64,000 nt of DNA from RPQJ01 sp963778185 (GCA_963778185.1 CAVZTF010000005.1:1-64000); one strand, 5' to 3'. Shown: positions 20,965 through 34,112, counted from the stretch's first letter. The notes: generated by a model from the letters alone, not told the origin. Program-made: numbers and translations.

Positions 20965-21850
20965 TCAGGCGCCGTAGCGTTGCCGCGCGAATTCCCGCAG
21001 GTACTTGTCGAACTTGGGGCCCAGCCACGAGTGCTTGAGCCCGAACTCGACGGTCGCCTCGAGGTAGCCGAGCTTGCGAGCCGCAATCGTAGCGCTTGCC
21101 CTCGAAGGCGTACGCGTAGATGGACTCCTCGCCCAGCAGCGCGGCGATGCCGTCGGTGAGCTGGATCTCGCCGCCGGCGCCGCGGCCGACGGTCTCGAGT
21201 TTCTGGAAGACGCCGGGCGTGAGCAGGTAGCGCCCCACCACGGCGAGGTTCGAGGGCGCCTCCGAAGGCTTCGGCTTCTCGACGATGCGCGTGATCCGCG
21301 AGACGCGCTCGGCCACCGGGGTCGTCGCCACGATGCCGTACTTGTCGGTCTGGTCCGGGGCCACGGTCTCGACGCCGATGACGCTCGCCTCATGCTGGTC
21401 GAAGACCCGCGCCATCTGCTTCAGGCAGGGTTCCTCGGCGTCGATGAGGTCGTCGGCGAGGTGGATGAAGAACGGCTCGTTGCCGACCGCCGGGCGCGCG
21501 CAGAGCACCGCATGCCCGAGCCCGAGCGGCGCGGGCTGGCGGATGTAGATGCAGCTAGCGTACGAGGGCACGATGCCGCGCACGGTCGCGAGCAGTTCCT
21601 TCTTGCCCTGCGCCTCGAGTTCCTCCTCGAGCTCGTGGTCGGCGTCGAAATGGTCCTCGATGGCGCGCTTCGACGAGCCGGTGACGAAGACGAGCTTGTC
21701 GGCGCCCGCCGCCAGGGCCTCCTCGGCCGCGTACTGGATGAGGGGCTTGTCGACGATCGGCAGCATCTCCTTGGGGCTCGCCTTCGTCGCCGGCAGGAAG
21801 CGGGTGCCGCGGCCGGCGACTGGAAATACGGCCGTCCGGATGCGTGTCAT
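20965..21850 (-). CDS. galU: UTP-glucose-1-phosphate uridylyltransferase
   Basis: Makes UDP-glucose from glucose-1-phosphate and UTP, feeding envelope polysaccharide synthesis, including the EPS locus upstream. Motifs: GRGTRFLPATKASPKEMLP (nucleotide binding and catalysis), VTGSSKRAIEDHFD, PLGLGHAVLCARPAVG and RIVEKPKPSEAPS. One frame break near 21081 (an extra base in the RYDCGSKLGYLEA region) separates the last 37 codons. About 295 residues, standard. Start ATG 21850. Confidence 0.92.
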
Positions 21851-21900
21851 TCAGGATCCCTGCTGATTGCCGTGGAAACCGGCGAATCATAGCGGATCGC

Positions 21901-21929
21901 GGGCCGGGCAGCCGCCAGCCGCCCGGCCC
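21901..21929. terminator. GC hairpin downstream of comEA-like gene
   Basis: Perfect 9-bp inverted repeat (21901-21909 with 21921-21929, gggccgggc/gcccggccc), 11-base loop, just past the stop of the comEA-like gene and before galU. It has no strong T-run, so its termination activity is uncertain. Confidence 0.4.
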
Positions 21930-21937
21930 GGCTTCAC

Positions 21938-22249
21938 TCAGCGCTTGGCGGGGGCCTTCTGCGTGGCCCCGGCCGGCGCCGCCTTGTCGAGGCGGATGTT
22001 GCCGCGGTTCTGCTCGAGCACCCGCTGGCCGATGCCCTCGACCTTGAGCAGGTCCTCGGCGGTGCGGAACGGGCCGTTCTTCTGGCGGTACTCGACGATG
22101 GCCTGCGCCTTGGCGGGCCCGATGCCGTCGAGTTCCCGGGCGATGGCGGACGCGTCCGCGCTGTTGACGTTGACGGGCCCGGCCCACGACACGGCGGGCA
22201 CGAGGCCCGCGATCAGCGCCTGGACCAGGACACGAGACTCCCTCTTCAT
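21938..22249 (-). CDS. ComEA-like helix-hairpin-helix DNA-binding protein
   Basis: About 103 residues: signal peptide (VLVQALIAGLVPAVSWA), then VNVNSADASAIARELDGIGP, KAQAIVEYRQKNGPF and LLKVEGIGQRVLEQNRGNI. These are the paired helix-hairpin-helix motifs of the ComEA/YbaV family, periplasmic DNA-binding proteins tied to DNA uptake. Start ATG 22249 is set by an excellent ribosome site (aaggagg, six bases upstream). Intact. The tail is Ala/Lys rich. Confidence 0.88.
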   Translation of the reverse strand: MKRESRVLVQALIAGLVPAVSWAGPVNVNSADASAIARELDGIGPAKAQAIVEYRQKNGPFRTAEDLLKVEGIGQRVLEQNRGNIRLDKAAPAGATQKAPAKR

Positions 22250-22365
22250 GGCTGCCTCCTTGGCATGCGGCTGCCGCGGCCCGATGCGGGTGCGGTCGGG
22301 CACACGCTAGCCGAGGCCCGGGCACGCCGCCGGCGCGAACCTGCCGGGTTCGTGCAGATTCGCGC

Positions 22366-23565
22366 TCAGTCGGGCGAGGAGCGCGGCCGCGCCGCGCGGG
22401 GCAGGAACTCGAGCGCCGCGATCGCGCGCAGCGTGTCCCAGGACCGGCAGCCGGGGCACTGCCAGAGGAAGGTCGAGCTGTCGAGGCCGCACTCGCTGCA
22501 GCGATAGCGCGCGTGGCGCAGCACCACGTTGCGCAGGGCACCGGCGACCGACCGCAGCTGGTCCTCGTTCGGCTCGGTGCCCACCGGCATCAGCGCGCCG
22601 GTGAGGTCGCGCAGGTCGTGGTCGGTCACCAGCAGCTCGCGCACGCACCCGAGGATGACGGGGTGGTCGTAGTAGCCGCTGACGATGGCCGCGTAGGCGA
22701 GCTCGGAACGGTTGCCGACGCCGTTCTCGAGCAGCTCGACGAGCGCCTCGTCGAACGCGCCGGTGTTGCCCGCCTGCTGCGCTGCATCGGCGAGACGCGA
22801 CAGGACGACGGGCAGCAGGTGCAGGTCGCGCCGCACGACGCGACGGTAGAGCTGCAGCGCGAGCTGCGGGTCGCCCTGCATGCGCGCCACGTCGCCGCGC
22901 AGGATCGCGCCGCGCTCGAAGTCGGGCTGCTCGCGTCGGGCGCTGCGCAGGTGCTCCCGTGCGAGGTCGAGGTTGCGCTCGGCGACCGCCGCCTCCGCCA
23001 TCTCGCAATAGTAGTGGGCGATGGCGAACGGCTGCTGCGGCACGCCCACGACGCGCAGTCGCTCGTGCATCGCGATCGCCTGCGGCCAGTCGTGCTGCAG
23101 CTCGGCGATGCGCACCAGGTGCGCGAGCGCCACGGCCGGCTCGCGGCCGTTCTCCGCGAGCTGCAGGAACAGCTTCTCGGCGTGGTCGTAGAGCCCCGCG
23201 CGGAAATAGTCGCGCGCGAGCTCGGTCTGCGCGGCGTCGCGGTGGCGGGGATCGAGGCCCGCGCGCTCGACGATGTGCTGGTGCACGCGGATGGCGCGAT
23301 CGACCTCGCCGCGGCGGCGGTAGAGGCTGCCGAGCGCGAAGTGGGTGTCGACGGTCTCGTCGTCGAGCTCGGCGAGGCCGAGGAAGACCGCGAGCGCACG
23401 GTCGGGCTTGTCGTCGAGCAGGAAGCGCAGGCCCTCGAGGTAGCGCTCGCGGCGGCGCTTGCGCCGGCGCCTGCGGTGCTCGTTGTAGAGGACGGTGGCG
23501 GCCCAGCCGGCGGCCAGCGTGCCCGCCAGGGTGAGCCAGAACGTGCCGGCTGCGTCAGCCAGCAT
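22366..23565 (-). CDS. lapB: lipopolysaccharide assembly protein LapB
   Basis: Membrane-anchored TPR protein that adjusts LpxC turnover and LPS assembly. Short N-terminal anchor (FWLTLAGTLAAGWAATVLY), Arg-rich stop-transfer (EHRRRRRKRRRERY), then about nine TPR repeats. The C-terminal rubredoxin-like zinc site is YRCSECGLDS and WQCPGCRSWDT (two CxxC pairs). 399 residues, standard and intact. Overlaps lapA by 11 bases, the usual lapAB arrangement next to ihfB. Confidence 0.93.
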   Translation of the reverse strand: MLADAAGTFWLTLAGTLAAGWAATVLYNEHRRRRRKRRRERYLEGLRFLLDDKPDRALAVFLGLAELDDETVDTHFALGSLYRRRGEVDRAIRVHQHIVERAGLDPRHRDAAQTELARDYFRAGLYDHAEKLFLQLAENGREPAVALAHLVRIAELQHDWPQAIAMHERLRVVGVPQQPFAIAHYYCEMAEAAVAERNLDLAREHLRSARREQPDFERGAILRGDVARMQGDPQLALQLYRRVVRRDLHLLPVVLSRLADAAQQAGNTGAFDEALVELLENGVGNRSELAYAAIVSGYYDHPVILGCVRELLVTDHDLRDLTGALMPVGTEPNEDQLRSVAGALRNVVLRHARYRCSECGLDSSTFLWQCPGCRSWDTLRAIAALEFLPRAARPRSSPD

Positions 23566-23854
23566 CGGTGGGCGCGTCGCCCGGGCCCAGCCGGCGTTCC
23601 TCGGCGCGGCGCAGCGCGTGGCGCAGCCGGCCGCGTTCGGCGAGCAGGCGCGCGATCCAGCTCGAGCGCCACAGGGCGCCGCCGAGCACGCCCGCGGCGA
23701 AGGCGATGGTGAGCGCGAGGCCGGAGGAGACTTCGAATTCCACGAAGGCCACGTCGACGTCGAAGTGCTGCCGGTTCAACGCCGTGAAGATCACGGCCAG
23801 CGTGAACAGCAGGACGACGGTCAACCCGAGGGCAAAGCGCCGGAGCACGATCAC
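23555..23854 (-). CDS. lapA: lipopolysaccharide assembly protein LapA
   Basis: 99 residues with two membrane spans (FALGLTVVLLFTLAVIFTAL and LALTIAFAAGVLGGALW) and the NRQHFDVDVAFVEFEV segment between them, the DUF1049/LapA pattern. It works with LapB in LPS assembly. Overlaps ihfB by four bases upstream and lapB downstream. Confidence 0.9.
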   Translation of the reverse strand: MIVLRRFALGLTVVLLFTLAVIFTALNRQHFDVDVAFVEFEVSSGLALTIAFAAGVLGGALWRSSWIARLLAERGRLRHALRRAEERRLGPGDAPTDAG

Positions 23855-24162
23855 TCCGCGGCGGCGGCCTGGTCGTCGGTCTCGGGCTCGTTGACCCGCT
23901 CGCGCAGGTCCTTGCCGGGCTTGAAATGGGGAACGTACTTGCCGGCCAGCGCGACCGTTTCGCCGGTCTTGGGATTGCGGCCCTGGCGCGGGGGACGGAA
24001 ATGCAGGCTGAAGCTGCCGAAGCCGCGGATCTCGATGCGCTGCCCCTGGGCCAGGGCGTCGCTCATGATCTCGAGCACCTGCTTCACGGCCAGCTCGACG
24101 TCCTTGGCGGGCAAATGGCTCTGCTTAGCCGCGATGAGCTCGATGAGCTCAGACTTGGTCAT
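23851..24162 (-). CDS. ihfB: integration host factor subunit beta
   Basis: Small DNA-bending HU-family protein. MTKSELIELIAAKQSHLP, EIMSDALAQGQRIEIRGFGS and the minor-groove arm RPPRQGRNPKTGETV are diagnostic of IhfB. Start chosen at ATG 24162 to match the family; a GTG at 24180 would add six residues. Extra acidic tail (ETDDQAAAAE). It sits downstream of rpsA, the conserved gammaproteobacterial order. Confidence 0.95.
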   Translation of the reverse strand: MTKSELIELIAAKQSHLPAKDVELAVKQVLEIMSDALAQGQRIEIRGFGSFSLHFRPPRQGRNPKTGETVALAGKYVPHFKPGKDLRERVNEPETDDQAAAAE

Positions 24163-24272
24163 GCTGCGCTCGCCGTCCACTCTGACACTCCCCGCGGTCT
24201 GGTCGGATACGCTCGCACCGCGTTCGCCCGGGGCGGGAGCTTAACCCCACCCCGGACGCCGCGATTTAATTA

Positions 24273-25940
24273 CTACTGACCGGAGATCTGCTCCTTGAGC
24301 AGGTCGCCGAGGCTCGTGCCGGTCGTGCTATCGGAACGGTAGGCCTGCATGGCCTCCTGTTCCTCGGCCATGTCCTTCGCCTTGATCGACAGCGCGATGG
24401 TGCGGACCTTGCGGTCCACGGCCGTGAACTTGGCCTCCACCTCGTCGCCGACCTTGAGGAGCGCGCGCGCGTCCTCGACGCGGTCCCGCGTGAGCTCGGA
24501 GGCGCGCAGGTAGCCGTCGATGCCGCCGCCGAGGTCGACGACCGCGCCCTTGGCATCCACCTCGCGGACGATGCCCTTGACGATGCTGCCCTTCGGGTGC
24601 TCGGCGATCCAGGTCGAGAACGGGTCCTTGGCGAGCTGCTTGACGCTGAGCGAGATGCGCTCGCGCTCCGGATCGATCGCGACCACGATGGCCTCGACCG
24701 TCTGGCTCTTCTGGTACCCGCGCACGGCCTCCTCGCCCGGGATGTCCCAGGAGAGGTCGGAGAGGTGCACGAGGCCGTCGATGCCGCCCGGCAGCCCGAT
24801 GAACAGGCCGAAGTCGGTGATCGAGCGGATCTGGCCGGTGACGTGGTCGCCGCGGTTGTAGTTGTCCGCGAACTCGCGCCACGGGTTGGGCTTGCACTGC
24901 TTGATGCCGAGGGAGATGCGGCGGCGCTCCTCGTCGATGTCGAGGACCATGACCTCGACCTCCTCGCCGATGTGCACCACCTTGGACGGATTGACGTTCT
25001 TGTTCGTCCAGTCCATCTCGGAGACGTGCACCAGGCCCTCGACGCCTTCCTCGATCTCCACGAAGCAGCCGTAGTCGGCGATGTTCGTGACCTTGCCGAA
25101 GAGGCGCGTGCCCGCCGGGTAGCGGCGGCCGATGTTCTGCCACGGGTCGGCGCCGAGCTGCTTGAGCCCCAGGCTCACGCGCTGCCGCTCGCGGTCGAAC
25201 TTGAGGATGCGCACCTCGATCTCGTCGCCGACGTTGACGACTTCCGAGGGGTGCTTGACGCGCTTCCACGCCATGTCGGTGATGTGCAGCAGGCCGTCGA
25301 TGCCGCCGAGGTCGACGAACGCACCGTAGTCGGTGAGGTTCTTGACCACGCCGCGGATGACCGAGCCTTCCGTCAACTTGTCGAGCAGCTCGCTGCGCTC
25401 GGCGCTGTATTCGGACTCGACGACGGCGCGGCGCGAGACCACGACGTTGTTGCGCTTCTGGTCGAGCTTGATGACCTTGAACTCGAGCGTCTTGCCCTCG
25501 AGGTAGCCCGGGTCGCGCACCGGGCGCACGTCCACGAGCGAGCCGGGCAGGAACGCCCGCACGAAATCGATCTCGACCGTGAAGCCGCCCTTGACGCGGC
25601 CGTTGATGAGGCCGGTGACGACCTCGCCCTTCTCGAACGCCGTCTCGAGGCGCTCCCAGGTGCGGGCGCGCTTTGCCTTCTCGCGGGAGAGGCGCGTTTC
25701 GCCGGAGCCGTCCTCGACGCTGTCGAGCGCGACCTCGACGTCGTCGCCGACGCTCACCTCGATCTCACCGCGTTCGTTCTTGAACTGCTGGATGTCGATG
25801 ATGGCCTCGGACTTGAGGCCGGCGCTCACCACGACCTTGTCGGGACCGATTTCGATCACGCGGCCGGTGAGGATCTGGCCCGGGCGAATCCGCTGACTCG
25901 CGAGGCTCTCTTCGAACATTTGGGCAAAGCTTTCGGTCAT
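24273..25940 (-). CDS. rpsA: 30S ribosomal protein S1
   Basis: 555 residues with six S1 (OB-fold) repeats. It starts MTESFAQMFEESLASQRIRP; repeat signatures include FVDLGGIDGLLHITDMAWKR, GCFVEIEEGVEGLVHVSEMD and GLFIGLPGGIDGLVHLSDLS. It recruits mRNA to the 30S subunit. Intact, the first long gene free of frame breaks in this block. Between cmk and ihfB as in other gammaproteobacteria. Confidence 0.97.
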   Translation of the reverse strand: MTESFAQMFEESLASQRIRPGQILTGRVIEIGPDKVVVSAGLKSEAIIDIQQFKNERGEIEVSVGDDVEVALDSVEDGSGETRLSREKAKRARTWERLETAFEKGEVVTGLINGRVKGGFTVEIDFVRAFLPGSLVDVRPVRDPGYLEGKTLEFKVIKLDQKRNNVVVSRRAVVESEYSAERSELLDKLTEGSVIRGVVKNLTDYGAFVDLGGIDGLLHITDMAWKRVKHPSEVVNVGDEIEVRILKFDRERQRVSLGLKQLGADPWQNIGRRYPAGTRLFGKVTNIADYGCFVEIEEGVEGLVHVSEMDWTNKNVNPSKVVHIGEEVEVMVLDIDEERRRISLGIKQCKPNPWREFADNYNRGDHVTGQIRSITDFGLFIGLPGGIDGLVHLSDLSWDIPGEEAVRGYQKSQTVEAIVVAIDPERERISLSVKQLAKDPFSTWIAEHPKGSIVKGIVREVDAKGAVVDLGGGIDGYLRASELTRDRVEDARALLKVGDEVEAKFTAVDRKVRTIALSIKAKDMAEEQEAMQAYRSDSTTGTSLGDLLKEQISGQ

Positions 25941-26038
25941 TACCTTGGTTTCCAGGGGCTGCTGCAGCCCGTTGCTCCCGCCAGCTTCCTGCCTGCGAGG
26001 GTTGATAAAAATGCGCGCGGCTTCCTTACCGTGCGCCT

Positions 26039-26758
26039 CTAGGAATGGATCGAGGGGAACTGGACTGCGGCGAGTGCGAGAATCCGGTCGACCACCGCCT
26101 CGACGGTCATGCCCGTCGAATCGATGACGACTGCGTCCGACGCCGGGCGCAAGGGCGCCACCGGCCGGCTGGAATCGCGCTGATCCCGCTCCAGGATCTC
26201 CTGCGAAAGGCCGGCGAGATTAGCAGGAAGACCCTTTTCCTTCAACTGCTTATAACGCCTGAGCGCGCGCTCCTCGGCGCTCGCGGTGAGGAAGACCTTG
26301 GCCCCGGCCTCCGGGAAAACCACCGTCCCCATGTCCCGGCCGTCCGCGACCAGGCCCGGCGGCGTGGCAAAGGCGCGCTGGCGCTCGAGCAGGGCTTCCC
26401 GCACGGTGGGCATGACGGCGACCCGGGAGGCGGCGTTGCCGGTCGTTTCGGCGCGCAGGTCGCGGGTGATGTCGCGGTCCTCGAGCAGCACCCGTTCGGC
26501 GCCCTCCTCGTCCACCTCGAACCGGACGTCGAGCCTCGCCGCCAGCGCCGCGTGCCCGGTCTCGTCGTCCGGGGCGAACTCCCGGAGGATGCCCGCGAGT
26601 GCCACCAGCCGGTACAGCGCGCCGCTGTCGAGCAGGTGCCAGCCCAGGCGCCTGGCCAGGATGCGCGAAACCGTGCCCTTGCCCGAGCCGCTCGGCCCGT
26701 CGACGGCAATGACGGGGACACCGCCCTTTTCAGCCTTGACCCGGCGCGGCTTCCTCAC
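26039..26758 (-). CDS. cmk: cytidylate kinase
   Basis: Phosphorylates CMP and dCMP. P-loop VDGPSGSGKGTVSRILARRL, LLDSGALYR, GRDMGTVVFPEAGAKVFLTA and ERDQRDSSRPVAPL are all family motifs. The GTG start at 26758 overlaps the aroA stop (GTGA) and gives a 13-residue basic leader before VPVIAVDG. 239 residues, intact. Confidence 0.94.
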   Translation of the reverse strand: MRKPRRVKAEKGGVPVIAVDGPSGSGKGTVSRILARRLGWHLLDSGALYRLVALAGILREFAPDDETGHAALAARLDVRFEVDEEGAERVLLEDRDITRDLRAETTGNAASRVAVMPTVREALLERQRAFATPPGLVADGRDMGTVVFPEAGAKVFLTASAEERALRRYKQLKEKGLPANLAGLSQEILERDQRDSSRPVAPLRPASDAVVIDSTGMTVEAVVDRILALAAVQFPSIHS

Positions 26759-28058
26759 GCGCGCTCCTCGACCGCGAGGCCCGCCGAGCGGGCCAGCGCC
26801 GCGAAGCCCGGGAAGGAGGTCGCGACGTTCGCGGTGTCGCGGATCTCGATCGGGGCCGAGGCGCGCAGGCTCGCGACCGTGAACGACATGGCCACCCGAT
26901 GGTCGCCCGCGCTCTCGATGACGCCGCCGCTGAAGGGGCCGCCCTCGATGCGCAGGCCATCCGGCCGCACCTCGTTGCGGACACCGAGGGCGTCGAGCCC
27001 CCGGGCCATGACCGCGATGCGGTCGCTTTCCTTGACCCGCAGTTCCTCCGCGCCGGTGACGAGGGTCTCGCCCTCGGCGCAGGCGGCCGCGATGAAGAAC
27101 GCCGGGAACTCGTCGATGGCGAGCGGCACGAGGTGCTCCGGCACGCGGACGCCGCGCAGGGCCGCGGGTCGCACCTCGATGTCCGCCACCGGCTCCGCTC
27201 CGCAGCTGCGGTGGTTCACGAGGCGCAGGTCGGCGCCCATGAGCGAGAGCATCTCGAGCAGGCCCGGTGCGGGTCGGGTTGACGCCGACGCCGCGGATCG
27301 TGAAGGGCGCGCGCGCGCCGATGCAGGCCGCGACGATGAAGAACGCCGCGGAGGAAAAATCGCCGGGCACGCTGATGCTCGTGGCCTCGAGCTTCGCGGG
27401 CGGGCGCACCGTCGCGCGGCCGCCGCGAGCGACCACGTCGCAGCCGAATGTCTGCAGCATGCGCTCCGTGTGATCGCGCGTGACCGCCGGCTCCTCGACC
27501 GTGGTCTCGCCTTCCGCGTAGAGGCCGGCCAGCAGCACCGCGGACTTCACCTGCGCGCTTGCGACCGGCATGGCGTAGCGCAGGCCGCGCAAGCGCGAAC
27601 CGCCGCCGATGCGCACGGGCGGACGGCCCTGGGTCGTCTCGATGCGCGCTCCCATGTCACGGAGCGGCGCTGCGACGCGCTCCATCGGCCGGCGCATCAG
27701 GGATTCATCGCCCACCAGCACCGAATCGAACGGCTGCGCGCTCAGCAGCCCCATGAAGAGTCGCATGGCGGTGCCGGCGTTGCCCATGTCGAGCGCTTTG
27801 TCCGGCGCCCGCAACCCCCGCAGCCCCACGCCTTCCACGACGACCTCACCCGGCGCCCGGGCGCCGCACCTCCACGCCGAGACTCGCCACGGCCTCCAGT
27901 GTCGCGAGGCAATCCTCGCCTTCGAGGAACCCGTCGACGCGCGTCGTCCCCGACGCAATGGCGCCGAACATCAGTGCACGGTGGGAAATCGACTTGTCGC
28001 CCGGCACCCGGACCTCGCCGGCGATGCCGGGCGAGGGCGCGACGCGATAGGAGCTCAT
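26755..28058 (-). CDS. aroA: 3-phosphoshikimate 1-carboxyvinyltransferase (EPSP synthase), two frame breaks
   Basis: Sixth step of the shikimate pathway. The N-terminal motif VPGDKSISHRALMFGAIASG, LDMGNAGTAMRLFMGLLSAQ, VPGDFSSAAFFIVAACIGA, IDEFPAFFIAAACAEG and ESDRIAVMARGLDALG are all present. Frames change near 27855 (in the EVRRPGAGEVVVEG region) and near 27270 (TRTGLLEMLSLMGADL). The gene is normally essential for aromatic amino acids and both halves are perfectly conserved, so these breaks are probably sequence errors. Start ATG 28058 lies next to the pheA stop. Confidence 0.93.
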
Positions 28059-28059
28059 T

Positions 28060-29197
28060 TCAGAGCACGGCCTTCGGGTACGAGCCCAGGATCCGGAGCA
28101 GCGACGCGCGCGACTTGACCTCCGCCAGCGCCCCGGCCAGCGGCTCGACGCTGCCGTGACCCTCGAGGTCGATGAAGAACACGTAGTCCCACTTGCGGCG
28201 CCGCGACGGCCGGGACTCGATGCGGGTCATGCTGATGCGGTGGGCGGCAAACGGCTCGAGCAACCGGAACAGCGCCCCCGGCGCATCGGTGTGCGCGGCG
28301 GACACCAGCAGCGTGGTCTTGTCGGCACCGCTCGGCGGAAAGCTCTTGCGGCCGATGACCAGGAAGCGCGTCGTGTTGTCGGGCCGGTCCTCGATCTCGG
28401 GCACCAGCACGTTCAGGCCGTAGACCTCGGCGGCCGAGATGCCCGCGATGGCCGCCGTGCCGTCCTCGTCGCGCGCGCGCCTCGCGCCCTCGGCATTGCT
28501 CGCCACCGGAACGCGCTCGACCCCCGGCAGGTACTCCGAGAGCCAGCTGCTGCATTGCGCCAGCGCCTGCGGGTGGGCGCAGACCCGTTGCACCTTGTCG
28601 AGCGACTGCCATGCGACCCATCAGGTTCTGGTGGATGCGCAGTTCCACTTCGCCGCAGATGCCGAGCGACGACGCCAGGAACATGTCGAGCGTGTTGTTG
28701 ACCGTGCCCTCGCTCGAGTTCTCGATCGGCACCACCCCGAAGTCGGCCGTGCCCGCCTCGACCTCGTGGAACACCTCCTCGATCGAGGTCAGCGGCAACG
28801 CCCGCACCGAGTGGCCGAAGTGCTTCAGGACCGCCTGTTGCGTGAAGGTTCCCTCGGGTCCGAGATAACCGACCTTCAGCGGCTCCTGCTGCGCCAGGCA
28901 GGCCGACATGATCTCGCGGAACAGCCGGACGATTTCCTCGTCGCGCAGCGGGCCGCGCTCCTTGCGGTTGCGCTCGATGGCCATGCGCAGCACCTGCGCC
29001 TCGCGCTCCGGGCGATAGAAATCGACCGTGTGACCGGACGCGTGCTTGGAGATGCCGACCTGCTGGGCAAACCGCGCCCGCTCGTTGATCAGTGCGTGCA
29101 GCTGCGCATCGATGTCGTCGATCCGCGCGCGGATGTTCTCGAGGCCGGGCCCGGCGGTCGTCTTCGCCCTGGCGGGCTTCTTCGCCTTGCGCGCCAT
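28060..29197 (-). CDS. pheA: bifunctional chorismate mutase/prephenate dehydratase, one frame break
   Basis: Converts chorismate to phenylpyruvate. A basic leader (MARKAKKPARAK) precedes an AroQ chorismate-mutase domain (IRARIDDIDAQLHALINERA). Next is the prephenate dehydratase domain with VGYLGPEGTFTQQAVLKHFG and VVPIENSSEGTVNNTLDMF, and a C-terminal ACT domain (DAPGALFRLLEPFAAHRISM, ESRPSRRRKWDYVFFID). A frame break near 28605 splits the dehydratase domain. About 375 residues. Start ATG 29197 lies three bases after the serA stop. Confidence 0.92.
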
Positions 29198-29199
29198 GC

Positions 29200-30367
29200 T
29201 CACACCAGCCTCGCGGCGAGCACGCCCGGGATGGCGCCCAGCCGCTCGATGACGCGCGCCGGAATCGGCGCGTCGGTGTCGATCAGGGTGTAGGCGAGGT
29301 CGCCGCGCGACTTGTTGAGCAGGTCGGCGATGTTGAGCTTCTCCTCGGCGAGGCAGGTCGAGATCTGGCCGACCATGTTCGGCACGTTGTCGTTCGCGAT
29401 CGCGATGCGGTTCTCGCCGATCCGCGGCAGCACGGCCTCGGGGAAGTTCACCGAGTTGCGCACGTTGCCGTTCTCGAGGAAGTCGCGCAGCGTGTCGGCG
29501 ACCATGATGGCGCAGTTTTCCTCGGCCTCGCCGGTCGAGGCGCCGAGGTGCGGCAACGCCACGACCCGCGGGTGATCCTTGACGGCGCGGGTCGGGAAAT
29601 CGCAGACGTAGGACGCGAGCTGGCCCTCGTCGAGGCCGGCGAGCACCGCCGCCTCGTCCACGATGGCGGCGCGCGCGAAGTTGAGGATCACGCTGCCACG
29701 GCGCATCAGCCGGATGCGCGTCGCGTTCACGAGGCCGCGCGTCGCGTCGTTCAGCGGCACGTGCACGCGTGATCATGTCCGCGCGCGCGAACAGGTCGTC
29801 GAGGCTCAACGCCTGCTCCACGCCCGACGACAACTGCCAGGCGCGCTGCACGGTGATCTGCGGGTCGTAGCCCAGCACCTTCATGCGCAGGCCGAGCGCG
29901 GCGTTGGCGACTTCGACGCCGATCGCCCCGAGGCCCACCACGCCGAGCGTGCGGGTCGGCAGCTCGTGGCCGACGAACTTCTTCTTGCCCTTCTCGATCG
30001 CTTCCTCGATGGCGTGGTCGTCGCCCTCGAGCGAGCGCACGTAGCCCCAGGCCTGGCAGATGTTGCGCGCGGCCAGGAACATGCCGGCCAGCACGAGTTC
30101 CTTGACCGCGTTCGCGTTCGCGCCCGGCGCGTTGAAGACCGGGATGCCACGGCGACTCAGCTTCGCGACCGGGATGTTGTTGGTGCCCGCGCCGGCCCGC
30201 GCCACCGCGATCACGCTCGGCGGCACGTCCATCGGGTGCATGTCCGCCGAGCGCAGCAGGATCGCGTCCGGGTGGCCGATCTCGGAGGCCACCTCGTAGC
30301 GATCGCGGGGCAGCCGCTCGAGGCCGCGGACGGAGATGTTGTTGAGGGTGAGAACCTTGAAGGACAT
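29200..30367 (-). CDS. serA: D-3-phosphoglycerate dehydrogenase, short ACT form, one frame break
   Basis: First step of serine synthesis. Starts MSFKVLTLNNISVRGLERLP. NAD-binding motif GVVGLGAIGVEVANAALGL, then after a break near 29770 HVPLNDATRGLVNATRIRLM, LPHLGASTGEAEENCAIMVA and a C-terminal ACT domain (DNVPNMVGQISTCLAEEKLN). About 390 residues, the short type without the intervening domain. The gene lies between serC and pheA, so two serine-pathway genes are adjacent in this operon. Confidence 0.92.
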
Positions 30368-30377
30368 GGCGGGGCCG

Positions 30378-31456
30378 TCAGCCGTGCTTGCGCTGGAACT
30401 CGGCCATGTACTGCACCAGCGCCTCCACCCCCGCCATGGGCATGGCGTTGTAGAGGCTGGCGCGCATGCCGCCGACGGAACGATGGCCCTGCAACGCCAC
30501 GAGGCCCGCGGCCTTCGCGCCGTCGAGGAACGGCTTGTCGAGCTCGGCGGTGGGCAGCACGAACGGCACGTTCATCCACGAACGGCAGTCCCTCGCGACC
30601 GGGTTGCGATAGAAGCCCGAGCCGTCGATCGCGCCGTAGAGACGCTCGGCCTTGGCGCGGTTGTGACGCTCCATCGCGGCGAGCCCGCCCTGGCGCTTGA
30701 TCCACTGGAACACGGCGCCCGCGACGTACCAGGAGTAGGTCGCCGGCGTGTTGAGCATCGAGCCGTCCGCCGCCATGGCCTTCCAGTCGAAGACGGTGGG
30801 CGTTTCGGGGCGGGCGCGGCCGAGCAGGTCGTCGCGCACGATGACCACGACGAGCCCCGCGGGGCCGATGTTCTTCTGCGCGCCGGCGTAGATCACGCCG
30901 AACCGGCTCACGTCGACGGGTCGCGACAGGATCGTGGAGGACATGTCCGCCACCAGCGGCACGCTGCCCGCGTCCGGCACGAACGGGAACTCGACGCCGC
31001 CGATGGTCTCGTTCGGCGTGTAGTGCAGGTAGGCGGCGCCGCTCGTCAGCTTCCAATCGCCGCGCGGCGGGATGCTGCTGTAGTTGCCCGACGCGGCGTC
31101 CGCCGCCACGTTCACCTTGCAGTAACGCCGGGCCTCGCCGATCGCCTTCTTCGACCACGCGCCCGTGTTGACGTAGTCGGCGACCGAGTCCGGCTGCGTC
31201 AGGTTGTACGGGATGGCGGCGAACTGGGCCGTGGCGCCGCCCTGCAGGAACAGCACCTTGTAGTTCGCGGGGACGGCGAGCAGCTCGCGGAGGTCCGCCT
31301 CGGCCTGCTCCGCGATGCTGATGAACGCCTTGCCGCGATGGCTCATTTCCATCACGGACATGCCCTGGCCATGCCAGTCGAGCATTTCCTCGCGCAGCTG
31401 GTCGAGGACTTCCACGGGCAGCGCGGCGGGACCGGCGCTGAAGTTGAACACGCGAC

Positions 31457-31460
<4 letters not shown>
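30378..31460 (-). CDS. serC: phosphoserine aminotransferase
   Basis: PLP enzyme converting 3-phosphohydroxypyruvate to phosphoserine. Starts MSRVFNFSAGPAALPVEVLD. Shows MEMSHRGKAFISIAEQAEAD, LFLQGGATAQFAAIPYNL and the PLP-lysine region GVIYAGAQKNIGPAGLVVVI. 360 residues, intact. ATGA overlap with gyrA upstream; serA follows 11 bases downstream. Confidence 0.95.
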
Positions 31461-34063
<2,603 letters not shown>

Positions 34064-34112
34064 AATTCCGGGCGTTTCGGGGCGGCTGCGCACCCCGGTC
34101 AAAAGAAGCGGA

